In this document: positions 20,593 to 30,418 of the stretch, in pieces | Layout of the letters: each line of letters starts with the position of its first letter | How positions within the stretch are numbered: position 1 is the stretch's first letter | Assembly: GCF_000350225.1 (NCBI RefSeq) | Contig: NW_005178988.1 | Coordinates: 54,928 to 118,927, forward strand | Source: Chondrus crispus | Taxonomy: Eukaryota > Rhodophyta > Florideophyceae > Gigartinales > Gigartinaceae | Length of the DNA stretch: 64,000 nucleotides | Reading direction: 5' to 3' | Translations under genes and position numbers: made by a program | Notes under the pieces: generated by a model | What the model was told of the DNA's origin: nothing | The model's input: the letters and a program-made list of their open reading frames with translations, nothing else | Database searches by the model: none

Positions 20593-23508
20593 TCAAACTT
20601 TATTCGTACGGCTGCGCTTGATGCGCTCCAATGCTCCCAGCGGTTTTCCGTCGTCCGCATTCATCTCTTTGGTTTCTACCTCATCTTCATCCCGCTTTCT
20701 TTTCGCATCTGGATGAGCTGTGCCCACCAGCATTTTCAAGGCCTCTGGCAGCTCCTTTTGTACAATATTCAGCTTTTCGTCTTTCTTCGAGTTGTCTTGC
20801 TCTCCGCTCTTCTCGTCCTTCACCTCTGTGGTTTCTGGACGACCCGTTTCATCGTCCTCATCGAGATCTAAATCTAGTTGAATCTCTTCCGTATTCGACA
20901 CTGGTGCAGTCGGCTCAGCGGTATGTGGACTTGTCTGTAGAGTCGATGCACGGGTCTCTGCTTCCCTCTGCTTCCCTCGAGGAATCGCTTCGCCGTTCAG
21001 AAGGACATCATCATCCATGATGACTCCCTTGTGATTCAGCTGAACTTCCCTCTTCTTTCGTAGCATGTCCCGGAATGTATCCTCTGAACCATGCGACAAC
21101 TCAAAGTCATTCCAGGACGTCCAAAATATTTCATAGATACCTCTCCGCCGAGGATCTGCGACTTGGCATGTATGATCATATATCCCGCGAGCGCGGTCAA
21201 TCTCGCCAACTCGGGTTTCCATGCCTGCGTATCGTATTGCAAATTCCAACACATCCTCCGACCTTGTCAACGACGACATTGCTTCCTCGTAAATGTTTCT
21301 GGTTTTTGTGCTTCCAAACAGAGTGGCTGTTTTGACTATGTACAATCGATATAAATCCGCGCGGTCCTCCTCCTGGACAGCCTTCACAGCTCTAGACAGA
21401 ACCTTCAACGCATGACGCGCGAGACTGTGTTCTTCTTCCATTTCGGCATACATGATGTATAGGAGCCCTAGTTGAGGGTGCGGCAGCTCATACCCTCCTC
21501 GACGAGTACTTGGAGCTGACCGTATGGCTTCCTCAAACAAATCTCTGGCTCGCTCCAATTTTCGCGACCCGAAACGCTTTACGAATCTCGTCAGGTAAAC
21601 GACCCAGACCTGCAACGCATCGGGCCATGATAGCACGGACGTCCCCTTATCGTAGAGCCGAAAAGCTTGTTCGAACAAGCTCTGCCGCTCGAGGTAAGAT
21701 GCACCACTGAGCACTGTTTGAGGAGACGCGATCCGCATGTCAAACATCGAGTGATGCATTTTGAGTACTTCGTCTGTTGTCGATATGGACTGGGTTAAGT
21801 CGATCAGGAAGTGCCACAGTCGCATAGACTTGTAAAAGTTCCACGCTGGACTGGACGTGTCGTAGACATGCTTGATTCTAGCGTTTCCAACTCCGGTCCC
21901 TGCTACAGCAGCGGCATTGGAATTTGACTCGCCTCTTCTATTCTTCGCTTCTTCTCTTCGTTTTCGGTCAGGTTGCGTCGTTGCCCTGATGAGAATGCTA
22001 CGTGCTGCTTCTGGTGTCTTACATCTCAGCTCCATCTCAGCATATTCACACCAGACTGCAGCCAGATCTTCAGGGCCTTTAAAGCCTTCTGGATCCGACA
22101 CAGCCTTCTCCAGGACTTGACGCGCCGACTCAAGCTCACTGGCGTCTTCGTAATACCTCGCGAAAGCGAGCCACAAAGTGTGCGGCCTACCGTTTGTCGC
22201 ACGCCAAGGATTTACGGTCTGCACAGCTTTGCTGTAGGTATCAACGACGTTGGGGGCGTCTTTTGCTTGCTTAAACATGCGAGCACGCTTGTGCCATTCG
22301 TGGACGTTGTGAGGGTTCTGCCTGAGCCGTACATCTGAAAGCAACATCGGACGTCGGTTGGTCAGGTATTCGAGGCGAGCGATTAGAAGTTCAACCATTT
22401 CATTGGCTTCCTTCAACTCTTTGCTTCTATCCTCCTCCTCGCCAGCTTCCTTAAGCTCGTCTTTAATCGCCTCCACGTCTTCCATTGCCGCGCTGACCAA
22501 GCTCTCCTCAAACTTGGCGTACGCATCGAAGACTACAGCAAAATCTCTGACCACATCAACCCTCGTAATCGCGTCCTCGTAGACGTTCCGAGCGTCCTCA
22601 AACAAGCCCTTTCGGATAAAGTATTCACCAAACACGACCCACAGTTCACCAACGTCGGTCTTCGCCGTGGTAATGGCCCCTCGAAACAGTTCGGGCACAT
22701 CGACGCAAGTCACCTCCTTCGGATGCCGGGCTGCAACTCGAGCAAGCTCCATCCACAGCTGCTCCCTCGTTTTCTTACCCTCAGGAATCCAATCCGGATC
22801 CGCCAAAGCAGCGCACAGATGGCTGACGGCTTGATCCCAGCACTTTGCCTTCAGCAAGTGGCGGAACAAGCGCTCCCTTCCCTTGCCGGGACGCAACTTG
22901 GCGTATCTTCGTAGCAAGAGGACGCTGACTCGCGGTGGGACGCCCTTCGCATCGACCATGTGCTCCATCAAGAGATGCCAAATGGTTTCATGCTGCAAAA
23001 TCGGAAGCACTCGAAGCGCATCATTCGCAGCTTTCCTCACAGCCGTCCATCTGGCCTCGTCCAGCAAGTGCTCAATATACTCCCTCCACAGCACCGGGCT
23101 AAGGCGCAGTGCGCGGGCAGCGCGGTTCGACACGTCGAGAGCGGCCTGTCTCGCGGGGTGCATCGGGTGAAATGTGGACGCATATTCGCGAAAGGCGTGG
23201 GCGTACGCACGCCACACTTTGTAGCTTCCCGGCAGTGCTGCAACGGCACGCTCGTACACACAGAAGAGAGCGCCTTGGGATGAGGGTTGCTTCGATACAT
23301 GGGATATGTAGGAAAGCCAGGAAGATAGGGCGTACGGGTCTCGGGTTACGCGCTCCTCTAAAGCTAGGGCAGCGGTAGTGCGAAGCATTCTCGGTGCGAG
23401 ATGGGGGTAAACGCGTGCGGGGGCGCAGTCATCGGGGCATCGCTGGCGTGGGAGATGTGGATTTATTGACTGAATTGGACGGGGACGATTGAGAGCGCTT
23501 GTACTCAT
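20593..23508 (-). CDS. SYF1: Pre-mRNA-splicing factor SYF1 (XAB2/CRNKL-like HAT repeat protein)
   Basis: This gene encodes a 971-residue protein built from tandem half-a-TPR (HAT) repeats, matching SYF1/XAB2, a scaffold of the Prp19/NTC complex of the spliceosome in the nucleus. HAT motifs with the W-x-x-Y/F and A-R-x-[IV]-[FY]-E patterns recur through residues 45-800; examples are WLSYISHVSKQ, ARNVYEDAITRVD and ARDLFEEAIR. A highly conserved late segment is YEIFWTSWNDFELSHGSEDT. The C-terminal 170 residues are acidic, lysine-rich and probably disordered, ending in LGALERIKRSRTN. The start at 23508 gives a 40-residue lead; Met41 (23388), right before the first repeat, is an alternative. No intron is evident. 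The gene is divergent from the glycosyltransferase gene across a 550-bp spacer. Confidence 0.93.
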   Translation of the reverse strand: MSTSALNRPRPIQSINPHLPRQRCPDDCAPARVYPHLAPRMLRTTAALALEERVTRDPYALSSWLSYISHVSKQPSSQGALFCVYERAVAALPGSYKVWRAYAHAFREYASTFHPMHPARQAALDVSNRAARALRLSPVLWREYIEHLLDEARWTAVRKAANDALRVLPILQHETIWHLLMEHMVDAKGVPPRVSVLLLRRYAKLRPGKGRERLFRHLLKAKCWDQAVSHLCAALADPDWIPEGKKTREQLWMELARVAARHPKEVTCVDVPELFRGAITTAKTDVGELWVVFGEYFIRKGLFEDARNVYEDAITRVDVVRDFAVVFDAYAKFEESLVSAAMEDVEAIKDELKEAGEEEDRSKELKEANEMVELLIARLEYLTNRRPMLLSDVRLRQNPHNVHEWHKRARMFKQAKDAPNVVDTYSKAVQTVNPWRATNGRPHTLWLAFARYYEDASELESARQVLEKAVSDPEGFKGPEDLAAVWCEYAEMELRCKTPEAARSILIRATTQPDRKRREEAKNRRGESNSNAAAVAGTGVGNARIKHVYDTSSPAWNFYKSMRLWHFLIDLTQSISTTDEVLKMHHSMFDMRIASPQTVLSGASYLERQSLFEQAFRLYDKGTSVLSWPDALQVWVVYLTRFVKRFGSRKLERARDLFEEAIRSAPSTRRGGYELPHPQLGLLYIMYAEMEEEHSLARHALKVLSRAVKAVQEEDRADLYRLYIVKTATLFGSTKTRNIYEEAMSSLTRSEDVLEFAIRYAGMETRVGEIDRARGIYDHTCQVADPRRRGIYEIFWTSWNDFELSHGSEDTFRDMLRKKREVQLNHKGVIMDDDVLLNGEAIPRGKQREAETRASTLQTSPHTAEPTAPVSNTEEIQLDLDLDEDDETGRPETTEVKDEKSGEQDNSKKDEKLNIVQKELPEALKMLVGTAHPDAKRKRDEDEVETKEMNADDGKPLGALERIKRSRTNKV

Positions 23509-24055
23509 CGGCTTCTCTTCTGCGTGAGACCTTACTTGCGTTTTGAGTTACGCGTGTCAACAAACCATAAAAGACCGCCAGCGTCCCGGTGCAGTCAATG
23601 CGGGGATTCGTTCTGCTTTCTTCGCCGAGCCCATGACAGAAGAAAGGAAACCCCAAGTAAAAACAACTCAAAAATGGATCCAACTCTTTTTTTATTTTTC
23701 GTAAAAAACTCCGGACTGTGATCTCAGTAAGCCGCCCCAGGCATCCCCTCTCATTCCTCCGCTACTGTACGTATTGAATTTCAGTTCGGTATTTTCCTGA
23801 AGTCAATAAAACCCTTCGACAAAAAGCTGCCGCTGCTTCTCAAAAGCGACAAGCGACTGCAACCCCGTTCATCAAGGACGGCCCCGTATATCCGCAAACC
23901 AGAAGGGACACTTTTCTCCCCCCTCCACCTCCGCCAGAGCTATGCGGTCCCTTTCACGATGTCCATCCTACCGACCATGGTCACCTCGCCCACTTCCTTT
24001 CACATAGAGGGAAGCCTGCGTCTTCTTCGCCGACCGTTCCCCCCACCCTGGCGTC
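23509..24055. other. Divergent intergenic region
   Basis: This spacer lies between the 5' ends of SYF1 (minus) and the glycosyltransferase gene (plus). I see no gene. It is rich in A/T near 23680-23820 and presumably holds both promoters. Confidence 0.45.
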
Positions 24056-25804
24056 ATGAGCCTGTCATTTCTTTTCCTCGTGTTGCTCTTCTTTTCAATA
24101 AGTCATTCCGCCACATCGCCCCCGAACCAGCGCGCACAAGTACCTCGACAAACCTCGCCTCCTAAAAGCTATCTACTTCCATCTACCACTCCGCGCCGTC
24201 ACGCTCGCTCCTTGCTGGCGAGTAATGAAGGCTCGGTCTTCGAGACCCTGCATTCTGGGGATCTGCTTGCATCCTTTTCCTATGTTTTCGCCACAATTGC
24301 ATGCACAGATGAGATGGAGGCCGGAATCTCAGTTCTCCACGAGAGTCTCTTAGCAAGTGGCCACCGCGAACCACTTCTCGTCATCACCGGCCCGTCCATG
24401 TCCACACACGTCAGGGCGAGAATGGCAAGAATGCCTCTCATCAGGATTTTTCGCACGTCCTCGGGATACAAAGGGTTTTGCAAAACTTCGAAAAGTACTA
24501 AAACCGCTCACATCAGTGATTGCGCACATCTTAAGATTATGCTTTTCTCGCTTGACAATGTCAAGAAAGTCGTTTTCTTGGAATATGATACCATCGTCAT
24601 GAGGCCTCTCACCGAATTGGTACAACTTCCGCCCTTCTCCGCAGTTCGGGAACCGCACGTTGCTGATTTCGAAACGGCGGTAATGGTTCTCGTCCCAGAC
24701 CCGCAAGTGTACGGCTTATTGCGCAAGGACTTTTGCAATGACGTCAACCATGACCGTAACACGAGTGATCATCGTGCGCTGCGAAAAATCGTCCCAAAGG
24801 ACGCATGGACTGAAGCGTCTGACACGTACAATGTGCCTCAGCAGCATATGGATGTCATGTGGTATCGGAGTGTCGAAAAGAGGCCCGCAATTATTCACTA
24901 CAAGGGTGCCACAAAGCCCTGGAATTGGTGGCGCTTGGGGAGTGGTGAACCAATCTCAACGGACGCTTTTAACAGATGGTGCAAATTTGCTGCAACCACG
25001 CGCTTTGCGTGTGGCGCTCCCGAGTGGGGTGACGCCATGAAGCCCCCCATGAAACCAACCAGCTGGTCGAGCAAGAATAAGATTACCGTGATACTATCAA
25101 CCTTCCACAGACCCACTTGGGTCGAGTTGTTGCGCCTCTACGTGAGCTTCAAGACTGTGAGTCGTGTCGTTTTGGTTTGGCATGACCCGTTCGGAGACCC
25201 GCCGTCAGCATCTACGTTGGGACCAAAGGTTGTTGTCTGGCAGCCGAAGAGAGACTCTTTGAACAATCGCTTCTTCGCACCGGGAAATTTAGAAGATTGT
25301 GTGTACATCGCTGATGACGATATGCAGGTGACCGAGTCGCAGCTAAAACAAGGATTTCGTGCATGGAAGAGTCATACGCGACGGCTAGTGGGCTTCTTTC
25401 CCAGGAGATGGACGATGGATAGTCCGTACTACTCGACTCGCGTGCATGATGGATACAACATCGTTCTCACGAAGGGTTTATTCACACACCGATATTTTCT
25501 GTACATGTACGTGCACCTGCTGCCGGCGCGTATCAAAGAAGTAGTTAATGAATTTTCCAACTGCGAAGATATCCTGTTCAACATGATGGTCTCCGGGTAC
25601 AATGGACTGGCGCCAATGCACGTTCTCGTTGAAGGGTCGATAGTGGACCTCGGCCGCGATGGAGGGATTTCGTCTAGTGGATCGCATTATGCAACGCGTT
25701 ACAAATGCGTGCACGCACTTATTCATGAGATGGGATTGAAGAAGGCACCACTGTCACCAGGGTCCTATTCAGAAAAGCCTTTAAAGAATAAAGAAAAGAG
25801 GTGA
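24056..25804 (+). CDS. Two-domain glycosyltransferase (GT8-like plus GT64/exostosin-like)
   Basis: This gene encodes a 582-residue protein with an N-terminal hydrophobic signal or anchor (residues 1-20) followed by two glycosyltransferase domains, so it probably acts in the Golgi lumen. The first domain (about 75-320) resembles GT8 (glycogenin/GUX): FLEYDTIVMRPLTEL in the metal-site position and HYKGATKPW near the end. The second (about 340-565) resembles GT64 exostosin-like transferases: ILSTFHRPTW at its start, DSLNNRFFAP, the metal-binding YIADDDMQV and NCEDILFNMM. Glycan or glycosaminoglycan-like wall polymer synthesis is the likely role; donors are unknown. The DxD of the GT8 domain reads E-Y-D, a conservative change. 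The start is chosen for the signal sequence. Confidence 0.82.
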   Translation: MSLSFLFLVLLFFSISHSATSPPNQRAQVPRQTSPPKSYLLPSTTPRRHARSLLASNEGSVFETLHSGDLLASFSYVFATIACTDEMEAGISVLHESLLASGHREPLLVITGPSMSTHVRARMARMPLIRIFRTSSGYKGFCKTSKSTKTAHISDCAHLKIMLFSLDNVKKVVFLEYDTIVMRPLTELVQLPPFSAVREPHVADFETAVMVLVPDPQVYGLLRKDFCNDVNHDRNTSDHRALRKIVPKDAWTEASDTYNVPQQHMDVMWYRSVEKRPAIIHYKGATKPWNWWRLGSGEPISTDAFNRWCKFAATTRFACGAPEWGDAMKPPMKPTSWSSKNKITVILSTFHRPTWVELLRLYVSFKTVSRVVLVWHDPFGDPPSASTLGPKVVVWQPKRDSLNNRFFAPGNLEDCVYIADDDMQVTESQLKQGFRAWKSHTRRLVGFFPRRWTMDSPYYSTRVHDGYNIVLTKGLFTHRYFLYMYVHLLPARIKEVVNEFSNCEDILFNMMVSGYNGLAPMHVLVEGSIVDLGRDGGISSSGSHYATRYKCVHALIHEMGLKKAPLSPGSYSEKPLKNKEKR

Positions 25805-25914
25805 CCCCTCTCATGGTTGAGGTATCGGGGCTCATGGTAGAGAGAGGGGATCTCGGGGCAAATGCTTCGAAGCAAGATAGGGACGGTGTGGCACGCGATC
25901 GAGCAGGAATATCT
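25805..25914. other. 3' flank of the glycosyltransferase gene up to the gap
   Basis: This short sequence lies between the glycosyltransferase stop and the run of N. Nothing is recognised. Confidence 0.5.
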
Positions 25915-26700
25915 NNNNNNNNNNNNNNNNNNNNNNNNNNNNNNNNNNNNNNNNNNNNNNNNNNNNNNNNNNNNNNNNNNNNNNNNNNNNNNNNNNNNNN
26001 NNNNNNNNNNNNNNNNNNNNNNNNNNNNNNNNNNNNNNNNNNNNNNNNNNNNNNNNNNNNNNNNNNNNNNNNNNNNNNNNNNNNNNNNNNNNNNNNNNNN
26101 NNNNNNNNNNNNNNNNNNNNNNNNNNNNNNNNNNNNNNNNNNNNNNNNNNNNNNNNNNNNNNNNNNNNNNNNNNNNNNNNNNNNNNNNNNNNNNNNNNNN
26201 NNNNNNNNNNNNNNNNNNNNNNNNNNNNNNNNNNNNNNNNNNNNNNNNNNNNNNNNNNNNNNNNNNNNNNNNNNNNNNNNNNNNNNNNNNNNNNNNNNNN
26301 NNNNNNNNNNNNNNNNNNNNNNNNNNNNNNNNNNNNNNNNNNNNNNNNNNNNNNNNNNNNNNNNNNNNNNNNNNNNNNNNNNNNNNNNNNNNNNNNNNNN
26401 NNNNNNNNNNNNNNNNNNNNNNNNNNNNNNNNNNNNNNNNNNNNNNNNNNNNNNNNNNNNNNNNNNNNNNNNNNNNNNNNNNNNNNNNNNNNNNNNNNNN
26501 NNNNNNNNNNNNNNNNNNNNNNNNNNNNNNNNNNNNNNNNNNNNNNNNNNNNNNNNNNNNNNNNNNNNNNNNNNNNNNNNNNNNNNNNNNNNNNNNNNNN
26601 NNNNNNNNNNNNNNNNNNNNNNNNNNNNNNNNNNNNNNNNNNNNNNNNNNNNNNNNNNNNNNNNNNNNNNNNNNNNNNNNNNNNNNNNNNNNNNNNNNNN
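25915..26700. other. Assembly gap (786 N)
   Basis: All bases are N. Frames running through the gap are meaningless. Confidence 0.99.
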
Positions 26701-26864
26701 AGGCTGCGCGGGCGGGCGACGCGCAGCGCGCGCAACAGCAAGGCCGCCTCCGTGGTGCGCGACGCTCGGCGCGTTGCGTTGACAGCGCGGGCGCGGCGGC
26801 TCTTGAGATTCGCGCCGCGTAAACGCTCGGGAACGGCCCCCGGGTCTTGTTGCGCGCCTGCCAT
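26701..26864 (-). CDS. Possible 5' end of a minus-strand gene cut by the gap
   Basis: From ATG 26864 (minus) an open frame runs into the gap, beginning MAGAQQDPGAVPERLRGAN and then rich in Arg and Ala. The composition would suit a transit peptide or the basic N-terminus of a nucleic-acid-binding protein. Met 26882 is an alternative start. The DNA here is very GC-rich, so a chance frame is quite possible. The family is unknown. Confidence 0.3.
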
Positions 26865-27586
26865 GCGTATGGGCGGAAACAAAGTGTATGTGTAATTTTA
26901 TTGCGTGAGGTGAATTGCGGTTTCAGGGGGGTGTGCCTCGGTTCTTCTCGGCGCGTTCTTGTCCAAGGACTTTCGCCAGTTTCGCGGCACTCCGTTCTCC
27001 ATGTTCTTCGTGTGCCATGACCTCGCTTCTCGCTCAAATACAGGCGCTTCTCGCTCAAATGCAGGACAGTCTGCAGACTGCGGGCGGAAGTGCGGGTGAG
27101 GTCGCGGGCCGTGCGCTGGGCCTGCAACTGTGAGCAAAAAGCAAAACTGGGTGCCGCAAAAAAGGGTAGCGCGTTGCTTCGGCGCTGCTATTGCTTGGGC
27201 GCCCGTCTCACGTCGCCAGATGTCGTCAGCTAGGTCACTCTTGGCCCATTCAAATCAACGCAAAACTATTTTTGTAGAGTCGAAAAACTGCAGCCTAAGC
27301 AACTTATTATAATACAGTAAACAAGTTACTAAACTATCCAAAATCCAATTTGACATCACGTGACTTACACCTCAAAGAGATGCTCTTACAGTCCTAATCT
27401 ACTTGCTCCACTGATAACTTCTCACTTCAGTCTGTAATGGACCTCGTCTCATGATCTCGTCTCATGATCTCGTTTCATCACGGGATCTCACCCCGGGGAC
27501 CTCACCGCCGCATCCGTGGAATCATCGTCACTGCTCATCCTCGGCCCGCTGGATGCGGCGCGATGCGCCTTGCGGTGTTCCCTTTC
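26865..27586. other. Intergenic region with a short tandem repeat
   Basis: Two 21-bp direct repeats, CGCTTCTCGCTCAAAT(A/G)CAGG, lie at 27024-27065. A short repeat of ATCTCGTCTCATG lies at about 27441-27475. A plus-strand 72-codon frame (26915-27133) spans the 21-bp repeats but has no recognisable motif. The left target-site copy CTTTC of the copia element ends this region (27582-27586). Confidence 0.45.
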
Positions 27587-28035
27587 TGTTAGACTTATTG
27601 ACTAGACTACAGTAGATATCACATTTCTTTTTTATCAATATCAATTCAGGGACTATGTAGACTACATTTAGCTGTCAATAGAGTCCCTTAAGGACGTGCC
27701 ACCCACAATTCTACCTGTTTTAGGGTGTAACCGTTTAGACACATTTCGAGGGTGGCGCAACGTCCCTTTTATGGAAGTGCACCTACTTTAATTGTAGAGT
27801 CAATAGGACTACAAAGCCAGGTCGAAGACGCTACTCGTCTTCGACCTCAGCACATTCGATCACCTGAAACTATCAACCGGACAACCCTGTCCCCGGACCG
27901 TGCTTACCCTCCGTATCGGTTCTGAGGCAATAGCCTGCCGCATTTCCCCCTCCCTCTAAGGTAACCCTATTTACCACCCTTTTACCCTTCACTAAAATCT
28001 CCTCCCGACAGCCAATTTCGGTCGGTCTCCCGACA
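27587..28035 (+). repeat. Copia 5' LTR
   Basis: This 449-bp LTR starts TGTTAGAC and ends CCCGACA. It contains a degenerate TATA box (TACAAA, 27810-27815; intact TATAAA in the 3' LTR) and, just downstream, a perfect 12-bp stem hairpin (27819-27847), probably in the R region. Confidence 0.9.
27819..27847 (+). promoter_or_regulatory. Hairpin in the copia LTR, 5' copy
   Basis: AGGTCGAAGACG and its exact complement are separated by CTACT. It lies just after the TATA-like box, so it would sit near the 5' end of the transcript and also near its 3' end. Confidence 0.7.
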
Positions 28036-28302
28036 CTTATAAGTTTACGGGACCGCCGCCCCGTTTGGTCTTGCCCCGTTCCCGAAATAAGGCTCGACTT
28101 AACCAACCGTCGAATCAAATCTTTTGCGCATTCGGAATAAGGCCACCTTGTTCAGTCAGACGAATTGCAAATCAAGAAGATTTTTACAAGAGGCAACTTT
28201 GTCCCTAACGTTCACTCTCATAGTTACTGTCTAATTTTACTGAGGACGTTATACATTTGGGTGTAATGTACAAAATTCTGTACGCCTGGCCCAATAGCGC
28301 AG

Positions 28303-28977
28303 TTGTTAATGGCACGGGTAAAGCGCCCTTCCAATCACCCCGACGTAATTCGAGAACTCCGCATCGCCGCCACCGCCACCTTCGTTACCGCCACCGCATC
28401 ACCACTGCCGGATCGCAGTACTCCGACTACCGCTCAAGCTCACCGCTCCGTGTCCTTCCGACCGCATCCGCTTCTCCATCGCCAATTCCGTACATCTCCC
28501 GAAAGCCCCCCGCGGCGAAACCACTCCACCCGTATCGCTTGTCCAGCTTGACGGTTGTGCCTCGCACTCCACGCTGTTTACGGCCCTCGCCTCGTCGATA
28601 TAGAGGCAGTAGAAGCTTCGGACGAGGAAACTTCTACCGACGCTGAGCCGTCATTCGACCTCGACGAGGGCCGCGCACTTACCATCTTCCGCGTAGTTAC
28701 TCAGCGCGCACGACAAAGAGCAAACCCCCCACGCCGCCTTCATACGCAACATCCCTGTAGCCCGTTTTATCGCACCTTTACGATTTATCGTCAGCGTGGA
28801 GTCCACGAGGCTGGCCAACCACATGAGCGGTTAGTTTCTGTAGCATCATACCCAAGCGAAAAATTGCACTGCAAGGTATGCGTCAAGCGCTTTGCTAACG
28901 CACACGACGCAGACCAGCATTACGCCGGCACTATCCATCACCTGGCCCTCCGCAGGCTGCGCACTATCCAGAAGTAA
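28303..28977 (+). pseudogene. Accessory ORF with a C2H2/U1-type zinc finger in the copia leader
   Basis: Between the 5' LTR and gag lies a frame of about 224 codons, interrupted once by TGA at 28549-28551. The first part is basic and Thr/Ser/Pro-rich. The middle is acidic (SDEETSTDAEPSFDLDEG). The C-terminal end carries a zinc finger, LHCKVCVKRFANAHDADQHY, followed by AGTIHH: Cys-x2-Cys-x12-His-x5-His, like U1-type RNA- or DNA-binding fingers. Copia elements usually begin directly with gag, so this is an extra gene, perhaps captured. The stop may be a late mutation in this dead copy. Confidence 0.55.
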
Positions 28978-29083
28978 TTGGAAATTGTTTGGCCAAATTG
29001 TAATTGTTAAACTTTTTTTTTGTTAATACAATATTTCAAAGGGACACTTGTCACGAAAGATTTTTTTCGGCGCACCACGGACC

Positions 29084-29335
29084 CACGTGTGCCTATCCCC
29101 CACGCACACACGTGCTGTCATTGTGCACGTAACCACGTGCTTCTGCGCGCACACGCAACCACGTGTTACTGCGTGCATACGCAACCACGTGTTACTGCAC
29201 GCACACCCGCCCACGTGTTCATATCGAGTACGCATACACGCATACAACTATTGTACACGCACACACCGTTCACGTACACACGTGTTAGTACTGTTATACG
29301 AGTAATCGTCCCGCCCTAGTGAACGTACACACGTG
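29084..29335 (+). promoter_or_regulatory. Cluster of eight CACGTG motifs in the copia leader
   Basis: Perfect CACGTG hexamers start at 29084, 29109, 29134, 29160, 29186, 29212, 29279 and 29330. The first six are spaced about 25-26 bp apart, as part of a degenerate tandem repeat with CGCACAC/CGCAACC words. CACGTG is the core target of bHLH and bZIP (G-box) factors, so this may be an internal enhancer upstream of gag. Confidence 0.6.
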
Positions 29336-29460
29336 TCTGAAATACTGCTACCACAAAGCACCACACGTTTACACGTAGTACACTCATCACGCTACTACAG
29401 GAACATTTTCGAGGTTAACATTCGCCTTTAGCCCAGATCCATTTTAATTATTATTTTGCG

Positions 29461-29757
29461 ATGATTTTCAATATGGCTACTCTGAATGGAATCCAAGATG
29501 CTTTAACAAGTTGTGAACCCCAATCCATGATCCAATACGATGTTAAGGCTACAATAGCTCTGCATGTAATGGCGGAACCCCAACCTGACCCCAATGTTTG
29601 TGTTAGTAACATTCGTGCCGATCTTCCCCCAGAAGTTCTATACGCAAAGGAAATGTTTCGAGGTCCTTCTGTTCTATATCGACTTCTCTGTGATTACCTT
29701 ATGGTCAAAGGATTGTCATACACCCCTCACCCTACCACAAACCGTATTTCTCACAGT
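29461..29757 (+). pseudogene. Copia gag, N-terminal part (5' of the gypsy insertion)
   Basis: This open frame starts MIFNMATLNGIQDALTS and runs 99 codons to the gypsy insertion point after ISHS. It resumes at 44175-44180 without a frame change once the gypsy element and one target-site copy are removed. The sequence has no motif of its own; it is assigned to gag by position and by continuity with the downstream zinc-knuckle region. Confidence 0.7.
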
Positions 29758-30381
29758 TGTAGCATAAACCCCCGGTCGCGTTGGGGGTTTAGCTGTGGTT
29801 CTTCGAAGACCTGTAAACGCGAGAAAGGACAAAAACACACACACCAGAAAAGAACGCGGGCGGTGGTAGCGTGGTAGAGCGGTGGGGAGCGGACGCGAAC
29901 ACAGTACGCGGTAGAGCGGTTCGACGCGCTCGCTCGACGCCCTGGGGCGGCGTTAGTTAGGGTTCTAGCACCGACGGGCGGAGGCGGGTCCAGCTCGCGC
30001 GCGTACGTTCGCGACCGCTACCCGCGTTAGTTTCTAGTTAACGCGTTCCCGTTGAGAGAACGCGTTTAGAATAAGCGGACGGGGTTAGACCTGCGGCGGA
30101 GGATCTCGTACCAAGCCCGTGCTTGTCCTTGTCCTCCATCCGCCGCCGGTCGCCCTGTCATTTAATGTACAAGTAAATAATCTATCATAACATACTACAG
30201 TATCTAGGTAGCGCCTTACACGGTAAGCTCGCGCGCCTTACTCCGGATCGTCGCGCTGTACACGTGCACAGCGAGCAGCAAGCGCGTACTTACAGGCGCG
30301 GGTGTGCGCGCTGTAATGCATTTTGCGGGAGTACAGTAGTCACCCCGCGCGTTCAAATAACGTCCTCGCGATTATGCTACA
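29758..30381 (-). repeat. Gypsy 3' LTR
   Basis: This 624-bp LTR has 10-bp inverted ends TGTAGCATAA/TTATGCTACA. It matches 43556-44174 and the solo LTR at 53080-53701 almost throughout. On the minus strand it follows a purine tract directly. Confidence 0.93.
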
Positions 30382-30418
30382 GAGCCTCCCTCCCTCAAGG
30401 GTGAACGTCCGCGTTCAC
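30382..30418 (-). other. 3' polypurine tract and adjacent hairpin
   Basis: On the minus strand a hairpin (GTGAACG-CGGA-CGTTCAC, 30401-30418) is followed by CCTTGAGGGAGGGAGGCTC and then the LTR. The purine run is the expected plus-strand primer site. The same hairpin and a related purine run also occur at the end of pol (37239-37258). Confidence 0.75.

Noticed and set aside
25719-27127. Several frames of 300-430 codons across 25.8-27.1 kb
   Set aside because: They run through 786 N and have no real coding content there.
28036-28050. Copia primer binding site
   Set aside because: The bases after the LTR (CTTATAAGTTTACGG) do not start with TGG. They resemble a tRNA anticodon loop, which could mean an internal tRNA fragment primes, but the evidence is too thin to call.
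28272-28350. tRNA-like stretch (CAATAGCGCAGTTGTTAATGG) in the copia leader
   Set aside because: It resembles an A box, but no proper T-arm or acceptor stem follows.
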